Origin: Stygiolobus sp037389425 | GTDB lineage: Archaea > Thermoproteota > Thermoprotei_A > Sulfolobales > Sulfolobaceae | Direction: 5' to 3' | Assembly: GCF_037389425.1 (NCBI RefSeq) | Contig: NZ_JBBHKR010000064.1 | Span: 153,464-217,463, forward strand | DNA: 64,000 nucleotides | Part shown: positions 51,293 to 60,341 of the stretch, piece by piece | Layout: each line of letters starts with the position of its first letter | Numbering within the stretch: the stretch's first letter is position 1 | Notes under the pieces: model-generated | Seen by the model: only the letters and a program-made list of their open reading frames with translations | Database searches by the model: none | What the model was told of the DNA's origin: nothing | Position numbers and translations under genes: made by a program

Positions 51293-53412
51293 GGTTGAGT
51301 CTTTCAGCTTACGAGATGGAACTAGTAAGGAAAAAGTTGGGCAGGGAACCTACTGAGGCTGAATGGGCTACAATAGACGCATTGTGGTCTGAGCATTGCT
51401 CTTACAAGTCGTCTAAGGTTTATCTGAGGAGCTTTCCGAGTACTGGGGAAAGAGTAGTGATGGGAATAGAGGACTGGCAAGATGCTGGAGCATTGGACGT
51501 AGGTGATGGCTGGGCAATCGTATTAAAACTGGAGAGTCACAATCACCCTTCAGCAATTGACCCCTTTAATGGTGCTGCTACCGGAGTAGGGGGCATTATT
51601 AGGGACATTATAAGTAAGGGTGCTGTTCCTATAGCCTTATTGGATATGATTAGAGTCGGTAACCTAAATAAAGACAGGAACAGATGGCTCCTGAAGAACA
51701 TTATTAAGGGTATAGGATTTTACGGTAATAGTATTGGCGTTCCAGTAGTAGGTGGTGAACTGTCTTTTGACGAAACTTACGATGATAACCCTCTAGTAGA
51801 TGTTGCAGGTATAGGTATCGTAAGAAAGGATAAAATAGTTCCCAGTGTAGCAAAACAACCTGGGCTCAGGATTGTTATAGTCGGTCTTACTGGCCTGGAC
51901 GGTTTAGGAGGAGCATCTTTTGCGTCTAGGAAGCTAAGCGGAGAGAATGAGATAGGTGCTGTTCAAATTGCTGACCCCTTTGCGGGCAAGATAGTACTAG
52001 ACGTTACTCTGGCTGTAGCAGATAAGGTTGACGCCATTAAGGATTTAGGAGGCGGAGGACTAGTGGTCGGGGTCACCGAAATGGCTAACGGGCTCGGTGC
52101 CGTAGTAGATCTCGACAAAGTCCCGTTAAGAGTTTCTGATTTAACTCCTGAAGAAATTCTCATCTCGGAGACTCAGGAAAGAATGCTGTTTGCTGTAAAG
52201 GAAGAAAAGGTGAAGGAAGTATGTAAAGAGTTTGAGTATTATGAATATCCATGCGCGGAAATAGGCTACTTTACAGAAGACAGTATAGTTAGGTTTCGGT
52301 ATAAGGGTAAAGACGTCGTAAAGTTGCCTTCTGATTTACTTCTTTCCCCATCCCTTTTCATGTGGGATGTAAAGAGACCTACAAAACAAGTTAGGGAGAG
52401 ACCAGAAATTAACATAGAAGAAGCTATAAGAAAGATGCTGATTCATCCTGATTTCGTAAGTAAGGAATGGGCTTACTCCCAGTTCGACTACGAAGTAGGT
52501 ACCTCGACAGTAATAAAGCCGGGGGAAGCTGATGCGTCAGTAATAGTCTTACCGAACCAGAAATTGTTGGCTGTGAAGGGAGACGCGAATCCAGATTTAT
52601 GTGAAGAGGACGCTTATGAGTGCGGTAAATACATAGTAGCAGAAACTTATAGGAACTTAGCCACAGTAGGAGCTAAAGGAATAGGGATTGTAGACCACCT
52701 TCAATTCGGTGACCCCAGAAAGCCGGAGGTTTACTACACATTCGTAGAAGCTTTAAGAGGTATTGCAGAGGCTGCGAAGTTCTTTAATACACCAGTAGTC
52801 GGCGGTAAAGTTTCTTTCCACAATGAAAACAAAGAGGGTAAACCGATAAAGCCTACACCGCTCGTTGTAATGGCTGGGCTAGTTGAAAACAAATTCCTTA
52901 GACCCTCGGTAGAGAATGGTTTAAGTGTCGTGATGCTTGGATTAACGAGAAACGAATTACGCGGTACCTTCTTGACTAAACTTTATGGTAGTTTTGGTGA
53001 TGTTCCTAAGGTAAGGCTAAACGAGGATCTATTAGCAAGTGAGTTGATCATCCAAGGGATAAACGAGGGTAAAGTTAAGTTCGCGAAAGATGTGGGTAGA
53101 GGAGGATTAGTAACAGCGTTATTTCCTATCCTTATAAAGGACTTTGGGTTAGAGATTCAAACCAGACAGATAAAGACTGATGCAGGAGACGATTTGCTTG
53201 TAAAACTCTTCTCTGAATCCAGCGGTAGATTCGTGGTGTTAACTGATGACCCAGAATGGTTCATCAGGAATAAGAAGGGGGTCGTAGCGTCAATAATCGG
53301 TAAAGTCAATTCCGAATCACATGTGCTTAAGATTGACGAAAAGTCCTTAGATCTATCGCAGGAGGTTGAAAATTATCATCATTACCTCTATAAGGTGATC
53401 GAGAATGATTAA
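51286..53412 (+). CDS. purL: FGAM synthase subunit PurL
   Basis: PurL is the ATP-binding amidating subunit that makes FGAM. The 708-residue small-type PurL has ALWSEHCSYKSSKVYL, the catalytic-site LKLESHNHPSAIDPFNGAATGVGGIIRD and the second-half DVGRGGLVTAL. It is a fold of two AIR-synthetase-like halves. The start ATG overlaps the end of purQ by 7 bp and its end overlaps purF by 8 bp. Confidence 0.97.
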   Translation: MVRLSLSAYEMELVRKKLGREPTEAEWATIDALWSEHCSYKSSKVYLRSFPSTGERVVMGIEDWQDAGALDVGDGWAIVLKLESHNHPSAIDPFNGAATGVGGIIRDIISKGAVPIALLDMIRVGNLNKDRNRWLLKNIIKGIGFYGNSIGVPVVGGELSFDETYDDNPLVDVAGIGIVRKDKIVPSVAKQPGLRIVIVGLTGLDGLGGASFASRKLSGENEIGAVQIADPFAGKIVLDVTLAVADKVDAIKDLGGGGLVVGVTEMANGLGAVVDLDKVPLRVSDLTPEEILISETQERMLFAVKEEKVKEVCKEFEYYEYPCAEIGYFTEDSIVRFRYKGKDVVKLPSDLLLSPSLFMWDVKRPTKQVRERPEINIEEAIRKMLIHPDFVSKEWAYSQFDYEVGTSTVIKPGEADASVIVLPNQKLLAVKGDANPDLCEEDAYECGKYIVAETYRNLATVGAKGIGIVDHLQFGDPRKPEVYYTFVEALRGIAEAAKFFNTPVVGGKVSFHNENKEGKPIKPTPLVVMAGLVENKFLRPSVENGLSVVMLGLTRNELRGTFLTKLYGSFGDVPKVRLNEDLLASELIIQGINEGKVKFAKDVGRGGLVTALFPILIKDFGLEIQTRQIKTDAGDDLLVKLFSESSGRFVVLTDDPEWFIRNKKGVVASIIGKVNSESHVLKIDEKSLDLSQEVENYHHYLYKVIEND

Positions 53413-54733
53413 GGAGCATTGCGGAGTAGTTGGAGTGTGGAGTAAGGATAATAAAGCTACGTTTATTGTATACGAAGTGCTCAAGCTATTACAACATAGG
53501 GGTCAGGAATCTGCCGGTATTTCCTATATCGACGGAGGCATTAAGACCTTAAAAGGCATGGGTTTAGTTGAGGACGCGATAGATCCCATATTTCTTAAAT
53601 CCTCTAGCTTGTCCATAGGTCATGTAAGGTATTCTACCACCGGAAAGGGGACGATAGACGAGGCACAACCCCTCAGCAACGGAAAGATATCCTTAGCATT
53701 TAACGGCACTATTCCTAATTATTACAAGTTTGGCACTAATACGGATACGGAATTCATACTTAAGGTATTAAGTGAGAGTGAGGATATTAAGGCGGGGATA
53801 AGGAAACTTGCAGACATTGCCGACGGTGCATACTCTATAGTTATATTAACCTCAGACGGAGAGTTAATAGGCTTCAGAGACCCCAAGGGCTTTAGGCCTC
53901 TAGTTATAGGTAAGATAGGAGAAAATTATGTAATTGCGTCTGAGGACTCTGCCATCAGACAATTAGGAGGGAGTATAATAAGAGATGTTAAACCAGGGGA
54001 GATGGTTTATGTGGATAAGAACGGAAATATCGAAAGCGAAATCATAGCTTCTAGCTTGGTGTCTTTCTGCTCCTTTGAGTACATTTACTTCGCCAGATCT
54101 GACTCTGTGATTGACGGAGTTTCTGTTTACTCAGCAAGAGTCAGGCTTGGTGAAATTCTTGCCGAGAAACACTACGTGGATGCTGACATAGTTGTTCCAG
54201 TACCGGAATCCTCTATCCCAATAGCCGTAGGGTATTCAAGAAAGTCTAAGATTCCTTTAGAGTTGGCATTAGTAAGGAGTATGATCGCTAAGAGGTCTTT
54301 CATAATGCCTACACAAGATAAGAGGGAAAGCGTTCTTGAGGATAAGTTTGGGGTAGTTAAGGACGTCATTCAAGGCAAAAGGATTGTGTTGATCGACGAC
54401 TCCATTGTGAGAGGGAATACGATGAAGCGTATCGTTAAATTGATGAGGGATAACGGGGCAAGGGAAGTTCACGTAAGAGTCGGCTCCCCTAAAATACGTT
54501 ATCCTTGCTATATGGGGATCGATTTTCCAACATCACGTGAGCTAATAGCTTATGGCAAGACGGAAAAAGAAATAGCAAGTGAAATAGGTGCAGATAGTGT
54601 AGAGTACCTCACTATTGAGGAGATGATAAGTGCGATAGGTAGGAAAGACTTATGTCACGCGTGTTTTTCTGGGGTATATCCCCTTAAATTCTCGTACGAT
54701 ATGTCCCAACTGGAATCCGTGTTTAAGAGGTGA
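53405..54733 (+). CDS. purF: Amidophosphoribosyltransferase (active purF)
   Basis: PurF makes 5-phosphoribosylamine from PRPP and glutamine, the first step of purine synthesis. The 442-residue product has the N-terminal nucleophile Cys6 in EHCGVVGVWS, the amidotransferase residues HVRYSTTG and FNGTIPN, and the PRPP motif VLIDDSIVRGNTMKRIV. Two Cys near the C-terminus (LCHACFSG) resemble the Fe-S or structural cysteines of the bacterial enzyme. GGTGATC lies just before the ATG. A degenerate paralogue follows 4 bp later. Confidence 0.96.
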   Translation: MIKEHCGVVGVWSKDNKATFIVYEVLKLLQHRGQESAGISYIDGGIKTLKGMGLVEDAIDPIFLKSSSLSIGHVRYSTTGKGTIDEAQPLSNGKISLAFNGTIPNYYKFGTNTDTEFILKVLSESEDIKAGIRKLADIADGAYSIVILTSDGELIGFRDPKGFRPLVIGKIGENYVIASEDSAIRQLGGSIIRDVKPGEMVYVDKNGNIESEIIASSLVSFCSFEYIYFARSDSVIDGVSVYSARVRLGEILAEKHYVDADIVVPVPESSIPIAVGYSRKSKIPLELALVRSMIAKRSFIMPTQDKRESVLEDKFGVVKDVIQGKRIVLIDDSIVRGNTMKRIVKLMRDNGAREVHVRVGSPKIRYPCYMGIDFPTSRELIAYGKTEKEIASEIGADSVEYLTIEEMISAIGRKDLCHACFSGVYPLKFSYDMSQLESVFKR

Positions 54734-54737
54734 AAAA

Positions 54738-55949
54738 ATGGGAGGTATATTAGGTATATATGCATTTGATAAGATATGGAACATAAGTAAGTTCTTATAC
54801 TACGGTTCAATAGGGCTCCAGCATAGGGGTTATTCCTACAGCGGTATATCGACTCTTAACGACAAGGGCTTTTCAACCATTACCAGTAACGTGGCTCCGG
54901 AGGATCTAGAAGTTAAAGGTCTAGAAGGGTGGGCCGGGGTAGCTTATAATGGGACTAAACAAGGATATCCCTTAGTGACTGATTACGGTGTTGCTGTCAT
55001 AGACGGCGTTGTGAGAGATGTAGAGGGTTTGCTTAAAAGCGTTTATACAGACCCAGAGAAAGGATTACAAGCAAGTAAAGGGGTTTTTTCAATGATATTC
55101 CTTACCAAGGACGGCAGGATGATCGGTTACAGAGACGAGAGCGGAGTGAAACCCTTGGAAATAGGGGGTTTCGGTTTTGATTTGGCAATACTATCTTCAG
55201 AGACCTCTGGAATTTCCGTGATAGGAGGGGAGTTCAAGAGAGAAATCCAGCCGGGCGAAATGGTTTACATAGACACTTATAATGTATCATATTCTAGAAT
55301 AAAAGATCCTAAACCTAGGTATTGTTCGATTGATATAATATACCAGAGCAGGATAGATAGCCACGTATTCGGGTTAGACATATACGACATTAGAGTTAAA
55401 ATAGGAGAGCAATTAGCCAAGGAAAAAAGGATAGATGCCGATGTGGTCATAGGAGTTCCAGACACTGCAATTCCTTATGCGATTGGTTATTCTAGAAAGA
55501 CTGGAATCCCTTTCACTCTCGGCTTTACGAGGACTGGTAGCCCTATAAGGACTATGCTTGCCTCAGATGACTTCCTTAAAGTAATCGGAGTTCAGCTAAA
55601 GCTTAACCCAATAAAGGCTTCTGTAAAGGGGAAGAGAGTAATCCTTGTTGACGATTCAATGGTGACTGGAAGAACCCTAAAGAACACCATCTTTAGCTTA
55701 AGATCTTTGGGAGCTAAAGAAGTTCATGTGCTGATTGGTAGCCCTAAGTTAATTTCTTACTGTCCTTACGGAATGGAAGTTCCTGAAGAAAAAGACTTGA
55801 TTGCTGCTAATCTGCCAGATGAGGAAATATCAAAAGTAATAGGAGCAGACTCCATTTACTGGCTAAGCTTAGAAGGCTTGTATAAGGTCATTGGTCATAG
55901 ATCCTTATGTGTAGGATGTATGACTAAGTCTTATCCCAAGGAGGTGTGA
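54738..55949 (+). CDS. PurF-like protein without glutaminase nucleophile
   Basis: This 403-residue protein aligns along its length with PurF but starts MGGILGIYAFDK, with glycine where the catalytic Cys belongs; the HVRYSTTG and NGT blocks are replaced by WAGVAYNGTK-like sequence. The C-terminal PRTase part keeps a good PRPP motif VILVDDSMVTGRTLKNT and the VCMxC-like LCVGCMTKS. It therefore cannot use glutamine by the known route. GAGGTGA precedes the ATG. It may be a regulatory or structural partner of PurF, or a PRTase using ammonia; the sequence does not decide. Confidence 0.8.
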   Translation: MGGILGIYAFDKIWNISKFLYYGSIGLQHRGYSYSGISTLNDKGFSTITSNVAPEDLEVKGLEGWAGVAYNGTKQGYPLVTDYGVAVIDGVVRDVEGLLKSVYTDPEKGLQASKGVFSMIFLTKDGRMIGYRDESGVKPLEIGGFGFDLAILSSETSGISVIGGEFKREIQPGEMVYIDTYNVSYSRIKDPKPRYCSIDIIYQSRIDSHVFGLDIYDIRVKIGEQLAKEKRIDADVVIGVPDTAIPYAIGYSRKTGIPFTLGFTRTGSPIRTMLASDDFLKVIGVQLKLNPIKASVKGKRVILVDDSMVTGRTLKNTIFSLRSLGAKEVHVLIGSPKLISYCPYGMEVPEEKDLIAANLPDEEISKVIGADSIYWLSLEGLYKVIGHRSLCVGCMTKSYPKEV

Positions 55950-55953
55950 GAGC

Positions 55954-57387
55954 ATGAAAGTACTTCTAATAGGAGACGGAGCAAGGGAGAACGCGTTAGC
56001 AGATTCACTGGGCAAATCCAACAGAGGTTATAAAGTATATGCAATGTCCAGTTATGTAAATCCAGGGATAAAAGAAGTTGTAGCAAAGACTGGCGGTAAG
56101 TATTATACTGGGGATATTCTATCCGTTGAGGATGTTAAGAGAGTTATAAAGGAGGTTAATCCGGACTTTGGAGTTATAGGTCCGGAAGATCCACTCTTTG
56201 AAGGTGTTGCAAACGCTTTTAGAGAGGAAGGAATCCCGGTAGTTGGTCCTAATAAAGAGGGGGCTATGATAGAGAAGTCTAAAGTATGGATGAGGCAGTT
56301 AATGTGGAAATACAACATCCCCGGTAGGCTTAGGTTTAAGGCGTTTAATAACCTCGCTGAAGCGTCTAAATTTATCTTAGAATTTGGAGGCTCGATAGCA
56401 ATAAAACCGTCGGAGCAAGTAGGGGGAAAGGGAGTGAAGGTCGTTGCGGATCTTCAAGCTTATCTGAGCGAGGAAAAGAGAAATGCCTTGAGTAAGGGTG
56501 TAAATAACATAGCAGGTTTAGTTAAGGATGATGTTAAACTTATCATTGAAGAGAAAGTTGACGGACCTGAGTACACCCTCCACGTATTAACCGATGGATA
56601 TTCATACTTGCCTCTGCCTCTAGCTCAGGATTATAAGAATGCATACGAAGACGGTATAGGTCCAGAGACGGGTGGAATGGGCTCTATATCAGGACCTGGT
56701 TCCTTATTACCATTCATAAACGAGGAAGAGTACGAGAAATCTTTAGAGATAGTAAAGCTAACTGCAGAAGCCATAAGGAAGGAAACCGGAATGGACTATA
56801 TAGGCGTATTATCTGGTCAGATGATGTTGACAGGTCTGTGGGGACCAACTATAATCGAGTATTATTCGAGACTAGGAGACCCAGAGGCTTCAGCAATAAT
56901 CCCTAGAATTAGATCTGATTTCGGTGAGATCCTCGAGTTAACCGCTACAAGGCACTTGAGCAAAGCAAAGCTAGAGGTTGAAGAGAAGCCTTCGATAGTT
57001 AGGGCTGTAGCTCCCTTAGGCTATCCTTTAGACAAGAAAATGGCTTCGGGCCACAAGATCTCCTTAGATCTACCTAAGATGAGAGAATTGGGCTGTAATG
57101 TTTACTTTGGTTCTGTAGCTTTAGAGGGGATGTCCTTAGTGACCAAGGGTTCAAGAGCGATAGAGATAGTTGTTATAGATGATTTTATCAATGCAAGTAA
57201 TAAATTAGATCAGTGCTTCTCTCTGGTTAGTTCCGATACGAAGCTGATTTATAGGCACGACATAGGGAACACTTTAGAAGCTCAAGTGGAGAAGGCTGAG
57301 ATAGTGAGGTATACTTACAAATCGAGGGAAAAGAACGGTATGCTGGGAATATCTGCGGATTGGTCTCCTAACGGTGGTCTTTGGTGA
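55954..57387 (+). CDS. purD: Phosphoribosylamine-glycine ligase
   Basis: PurD joins 5-phosphoribosylamine and glycine. The 477-residue ATP-grasp protein has VLLIGDGARENALADSLGKS, VVGPNKEGAMIEKSKVWMRQLM, the GPETGGMGSISGPG block and LSGQMMLTGLWGPTIIEYYSRLGDPEA. It is longer than bacterial PurD (about 430), with a diverged C-terminal domain. GAGGTGTG precedes the ATG. It overlaps the start of purM by 4 bp. Confidence 0.95.
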   Translation: MKVLLIGDGARENALADSLGKSNRGYKVYAMSSYVNPGIKEVVAKTGGKYYTGDILSVEDVKRVIKEVNPDFGVIGPEDPLFEGVANAFREEGIPVVGPNKEGAMIEKSKVWMRQLMWKYNIPGRLRFKAFNNLAEASKFILEFGGSIAIKPSEQVGGKGVKVVADLQAYLSEEKRNALSKGVNNIAGLVKDDVKLIIEEKVDGPEYTLHVLTDGYSYLPLPLAQDYKNAYEDGIGPETGGMGSISGPGSLLPFINEEEYEKSLEIVKLTAEAIRKETGMDYIGVLSGQMMLTGLWGPTIIEYYSRLGDPEASAIIPRIRSDFGEILELTATRHLSKAKLEVEEKPSIVRAVAPLGYPLDKKMASGHKISLDLPKMRELGCNVYFGSVALEGMSLVTKGSRAIEIVVIDDFINASNKLDQCFSLVSSDTKLIYRHDIGNTLEAQVEKAEIVRYTYKSREKNGMLGISADWSPNGGLW

Positions 57388-58343
57388 GCGAATATTCTAA
57401 ATCTGGTGTGGATTTGAACAAGTTACGAAGTTACCACTCTTTTATTTCCTCTTACCTCTCTTCTTCTAACCTTCCAATAAAAATAGGCCATTACGCTGGA
57501 GCTGTTAAATTAGGAGATAAGTATATCGTAATGCATGTTGACGGAGTAGGTACTAAGACACTGTTAGCCTTAAAGACAGGGATTATTGAGCCTACTGGCG
57601 TAGATTGTGTAGCAATGAACGTTAATGATATTGCTTGTGTAGGGGCTAAGCCAATCGCTTTGGTTGATTATCTAGCATTAGAGAAACCTATGGACGATGT
57701 AGTGGAGAAGGTTGTGAGAGGCCTAAAACATGGAGCTGAGGAGTCACAAGCTATTATTGTTGGCGGTGAGACCGCTATTATGCCTGGGGTTATAACTGGC
57801 TATGATTTGTCTTGCTCCGTGGTGGGAGTTGCAGATAAACTCAAGACCGGTCAGGATGTCAAGCCCGGTGACGTAATTTTGGGTCTTGCAAGTAACGGAA
57901 TTCATTCTAACGGATACTCCTTAGTGAGAAAACTTATAGACGAAGGTAAAATTAGATTAGAAAAATGGGCTGATGAGCTATTAAAACCTACAAAGATTTA
58001 CTCAAACTCTGTTTTGTCTGTCTTAGACAAAATTAAAGCTGCTGCACATATCACTGGCGGTTCCTTCACTAAACTTAGGAGGATAACAAATTACCGCATT
58101 TCTATCCGACTTCCAGATCCTCCTGAAGTGTTTAAAGTTATAGAAAATAGTGGAGTTTCACATGAAGAGATGCATAAAGTATTCAATATGGGAGTCGGCA
58201 TGGTTCTATTCGTATCTAAGGAAAATGTAGAGGAGATAATAAAGATTTTAGAAGGAAAAGAGAAAGTAATGGAATTAGGAAAAGTAGAAGAAGGAGAAGG
58301 TATTAAAATAACTACTTATAAGGGTCAAGTTCTAAATCTATGA
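57384..58343 (+). CDS. purM: Phosphoribosylformylglycinamidine cyclo-ligase (AIR synthetase)
   Basis: PurM closes FGAM to AIR. The 319-residue product has IGHYAGAVKLGDKYIVMHVDGVGTKTLLALKTG, AMNVNDIACVGAKPIALVDYLALE and the LASNGIHSNGYSLVRKL block. I chose GTG at 57384, which overlaps the purD stop as GTGA and has GGTGG seven bases upstream; an adjacent TTG at 57381 is possible. It is the last gene of the purine operon visible here; purE/purK and purB/purH are elsewhere. Confidence 0.95.
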   Translation: MSEYSKSGVDLNKLRSYHSFISSYLSSSNLPIKIGHYAGAVKLGDKYIVMHVDGVGTKTLLALKTGIIEPTGVDCVAMNVNDIACVGAKPIALVDYLALEKPMDDVVEKVVRGLKHGAEESQAIIVGGETAIMPGVITGYDLSCSVVGVADKLKTGQDVKPGDVILGLASNGIHSNGYSLVRKLIDEGKIRLEKWADELLKPTKIYSNSVLSVLDKIKAAAHITGGSFTKLRRITNYRISIRLPDPPEVFKVIENSGVSHEEMHKVFNMGVGMVLFVSKENVEEIIKILEGKEKVMELGKVEEGEGIKITTYKGQVLNL

Positions 58344-58400
58344 AAAGTAACAGTAGTCCTTTTAAACTCTGGCGATAATAAAGGTGTCTAGTGACTATAT

Positions 58401-58847
58401 ATGAAACAGATGGATACAAAATCTCTAATTAATTATATAGCATTAAAAATACTAGGAGGTAGTGACTACATAATAGATGCTCTAGAGAAATACCTAGTGA
58501 AGGGGGAAGGTCCAGCGTCAGTTGCCTATGAATATCAGATATCAAAACATCAGCTTAGGGGTTACGCTCAGAGGATTATTGAAAAGAGCGGTAGTGAAGC
58601 AAGGGCTAAGAAGATTATTCCGATTATTAAGGAAATCTCAAAGGACATTAAACCGATAATTAAAAAGGGAGAGGATGAACTTTATACGTGTACTATATGT
58701 GACATCTCAGTTCCTAAGGAAGACGCTGAGGAACATGTTAGAAAATATCATAAAGATATACTTACAGCTACCATTAAAACTATGACAGAAAGGCTAGAGG
58801 AATACAAGAAAGCCAAGAACGCCGTAATACTTACTTCAGTAAGTTAA
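58401..58847 (+). CDS. Helical protein with C2H2 zinc finger
   Basis: This 148-residue protein has a helical N-terminal half with a possible helix-turn-helix (GPASVAYEYQISKHQLRGYAQRIIEKSG, about 38-65) and a C2H2 zinc finger CTICDISVPKEDAEEHVRKYH at about 107-127, ending in a helix. Its role is unknown; a nucleic-acid-binding protein seems likely. It is 57 bp after purM and is followed by a stretch with a small regulator gene. The ATG at 58401 is preceded by GTGACT. Confidence 0.75.
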   Translation: MKQMDTKSLINYIALKILGGSDYIIDALEKYLVKGEGPASVAYEYQISKHQLRGYAQRIIEKSGSEARAKKIIPIIKEISKDIKPIIKKGEDELYTCTICDISVPKEDAEEHVRKYHKDILTATIKTMTERLEEYKKAKNAVILTSVS

Positions 58848-58907
58848 AACTTTTTAGTCTAATTAATCGCTTTTTATGGCATATTTTTTAGTCATTACTC
58901 TTATAAG

Positions 58908-58920
58908 ATGGTATGACCAT
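58908..58920. promoter_or_regulatory. Dyad upstream of the ribbon-helix-helix gene
   Basis: ATGGTATGACCAT has 5-bp arms around ATG. It lies directly after a TATA-like CTTATAAG at 58899-58906 and about 15 bp before the ATG of the small regulator gene, where a self-repressing RHH protein would bind. The 8-mer ATGACCAT recurs at 59122-59129 next to the argG TATA box. Such an 8-mer is expected about twice by chance in the window, so the link is tentative. Confidence 0.35.
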
Positions 58921-58934
58921 TTTTTATTGAGATT

Positions 58935-59075
58935 ATGAAGAAAGTTGTAAGTGTTAGACTTAGAGAGGAAATTGTTTCAAAGATTGATAAGTACATTGAA
59001 GAACTGGGATTAGAAAGTAGAACTGATTTTCTTAGGCAAGCACTTGATTATTATGTACACAAAAAGAAGGGCTAA
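58935..59075 (+). CDS. Ribbon-helix-helix (CopG/Arc) regulator
   Basis: This 46-residue gene lies between the zinc-finger gene and argG. The product begins MKKVVSVRLREEIVSKIDKY and continues IEELGLESRTDFLRQAL, a textbook ribbon-helix-helix: one beta strand, helix, the G-x-S-R turn and a second helix. RHH proteins bind DNA as dimers. A dyad sits just upstream, and a shared 8-mer occurs before argG, suggesting self-regulation and perhaps control of the arginine operon; this is inference. Confidence 0.85.
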   Translation: MKKVVSVRLREEIVSKIDKYIEELGLESRTDFLRQALDYYVHKKKG

Positions 59076-59131
59076 AGGACTCCTTCAACATTCCCTACCT
59101 AGAGAATTCGTTTTTCTGATGATGACCATAT

Positions 59132-59142
59132 CTTAAATATTA
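59132..59142 (+). promoter_or_regulatory. TATA box of the argG-H-carA-B operon
   Basis: CTTAAATATTA lies about 25 bp before the argG ATG at 59165, which suggests a leaderless mRNA. The stretch 58848-59164 otherwise holds only the small RHH gene; no RNA gene was seen. Confidence 0.6.
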
Positions 59143-59164
59143 AATTTTCTTTGTAAACACGGAA

Positions 59165-60340
59165 ATGAAAATAGTCCTTGCATACTCAGGAGGTCTTGAC
59201 ACAACAGTTGCCATAAAATGGCTAAAGGAAACCTTCAACGCTACCGTTATAACAGTCACAGTAGATGTAGGGCAAAAAGATAATTTTGAAGATATAGAAA
59301 AAAGAGCATATATAGCTGGGGCAGAGAAGCACTATGCAATTGACGCGAAAAAGGAGTTCGCCGATAAGTTTCTTTCTTATGCCGTTAAGATGAACGGACT
59401 TTATGAGGACGTTTACCCCTTAGCGACAGCACTAGCCAGACCGCTCATCGCTCAAAAGGTTGTTGAGATAGCTAAAAAAGAAGGAGCAGACGCTGTAGCC
59501 CACGGTTCCACTTCAAAGGGCAACGATCAGGTTAGGTTTGATTTAGCAGTTAAAGCCCTTTATCCCGAAGCCAAGATTATTGCTCCTGCAAGGATATGGA
59601 AAATGACGAGGGAGACTGAATTACAGTACGCTAAAGAGAAGGGAATTCCGGTTAAATCAGAGAGTAGTAAATACAGTATCGATGAAAACTTGTGGGGGAG
59701 AAGTATAGAAGGAGATATAATTTCAGACCCATCCGTAGAAGTACCTGAAGATGCTTTTGAATGGACGAAAAGAAAAACTAACGAAAAGCTGAAACTCGTT
59801 ATTGAGTTCGACAAAGGTGTACCGGTATCAGTTAATAACGAGAAAATGGATTTCGTAAAACTAGTTCAAGTACTTAATGAACTAGCAGGTTCAAGAGGCT
59901 TCGGGAGGATTGAACATCTCGAGAATAGGGTTGTAGGCTTTAAGTCTAGAGAAGTTTACGAAGCTCCAGCCGCATTAGTGTTAATATACTCACATAAAGA
60001 CTTAGAGAAGTCAACATACTCTCCCCTAGAGCTGAGATTTAAGAAGTTAATCGACTCTCAATGGTCGGACCTGGTATATCAAGGTCTATGGTACGAGCCT
60101 CTGAGGGAAACCCTAGAGTTAGCTGGAGATAACTTGAACAAGTGGATTACGGGTGAAGTCCAAGTAGAGATTGATGGTAATGGAATGAGGATACTCGGAA
60201 GGAAGCCTAAATATTCGCCATTCTCAGAGAAGGTAGCAAGTTATAATAAAGGATGGTACCCCACGGATGAGATGGCAAGAGGTTTCATTGAGATATTCGG
60301 TATGCATTCACTTCTCACGAGAGAAGTAAGGAGTGATTAA
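59165..60340 (+). CDS. argG: Argininosuccinate synthase
   Basis: ArgG joins citrulline and aspartate using ATP. The 391-residue product has the PP-loop AYSGGLDTTVAIKWL, HGSTSKGNDQVRF, the ESSKYSIDENLWGRSIEGD block and NEKMDFVKLVQVLNELAG. It is the first gene of argG-H-carA-B. Length and motifs are normal. Confidence 0.97.
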   Translation: MKIVLAYSGGLDTTVAIKWLKETFNATVITVTVDVGQKDNFEDIEKRAYIAGAEKHYAIDAKKEFADKFLSYAVKMNGLYEDVYPLATALARPLIAQKVVEIAKKEGADAVAHGSTSKGNDQVRFDLAVKALYPEAKIIAPARIWKMTRETELQYAKEKGIPVKSESSKYSIDENLWGRSIEGDIISDPSVEVPEDAFEWTKRKTNEKLKLVIEFDKGVPVSVNNEKMDFVKLVQVLNELAGSRGFGRIEHLENRVVGFKSREVYEAPAALVLIYSHKDLEKSTYSPLELRFKKLIDSQWSDLVYQGLWYEPLRETLELAGDNLNKWITGEVQVEIDGNGMRILGRKPKYSPFSEKVASYNKGWYPTDEMARGFIEIFGMHSLLTREVRSD

Positions 60341-60341
60341 C

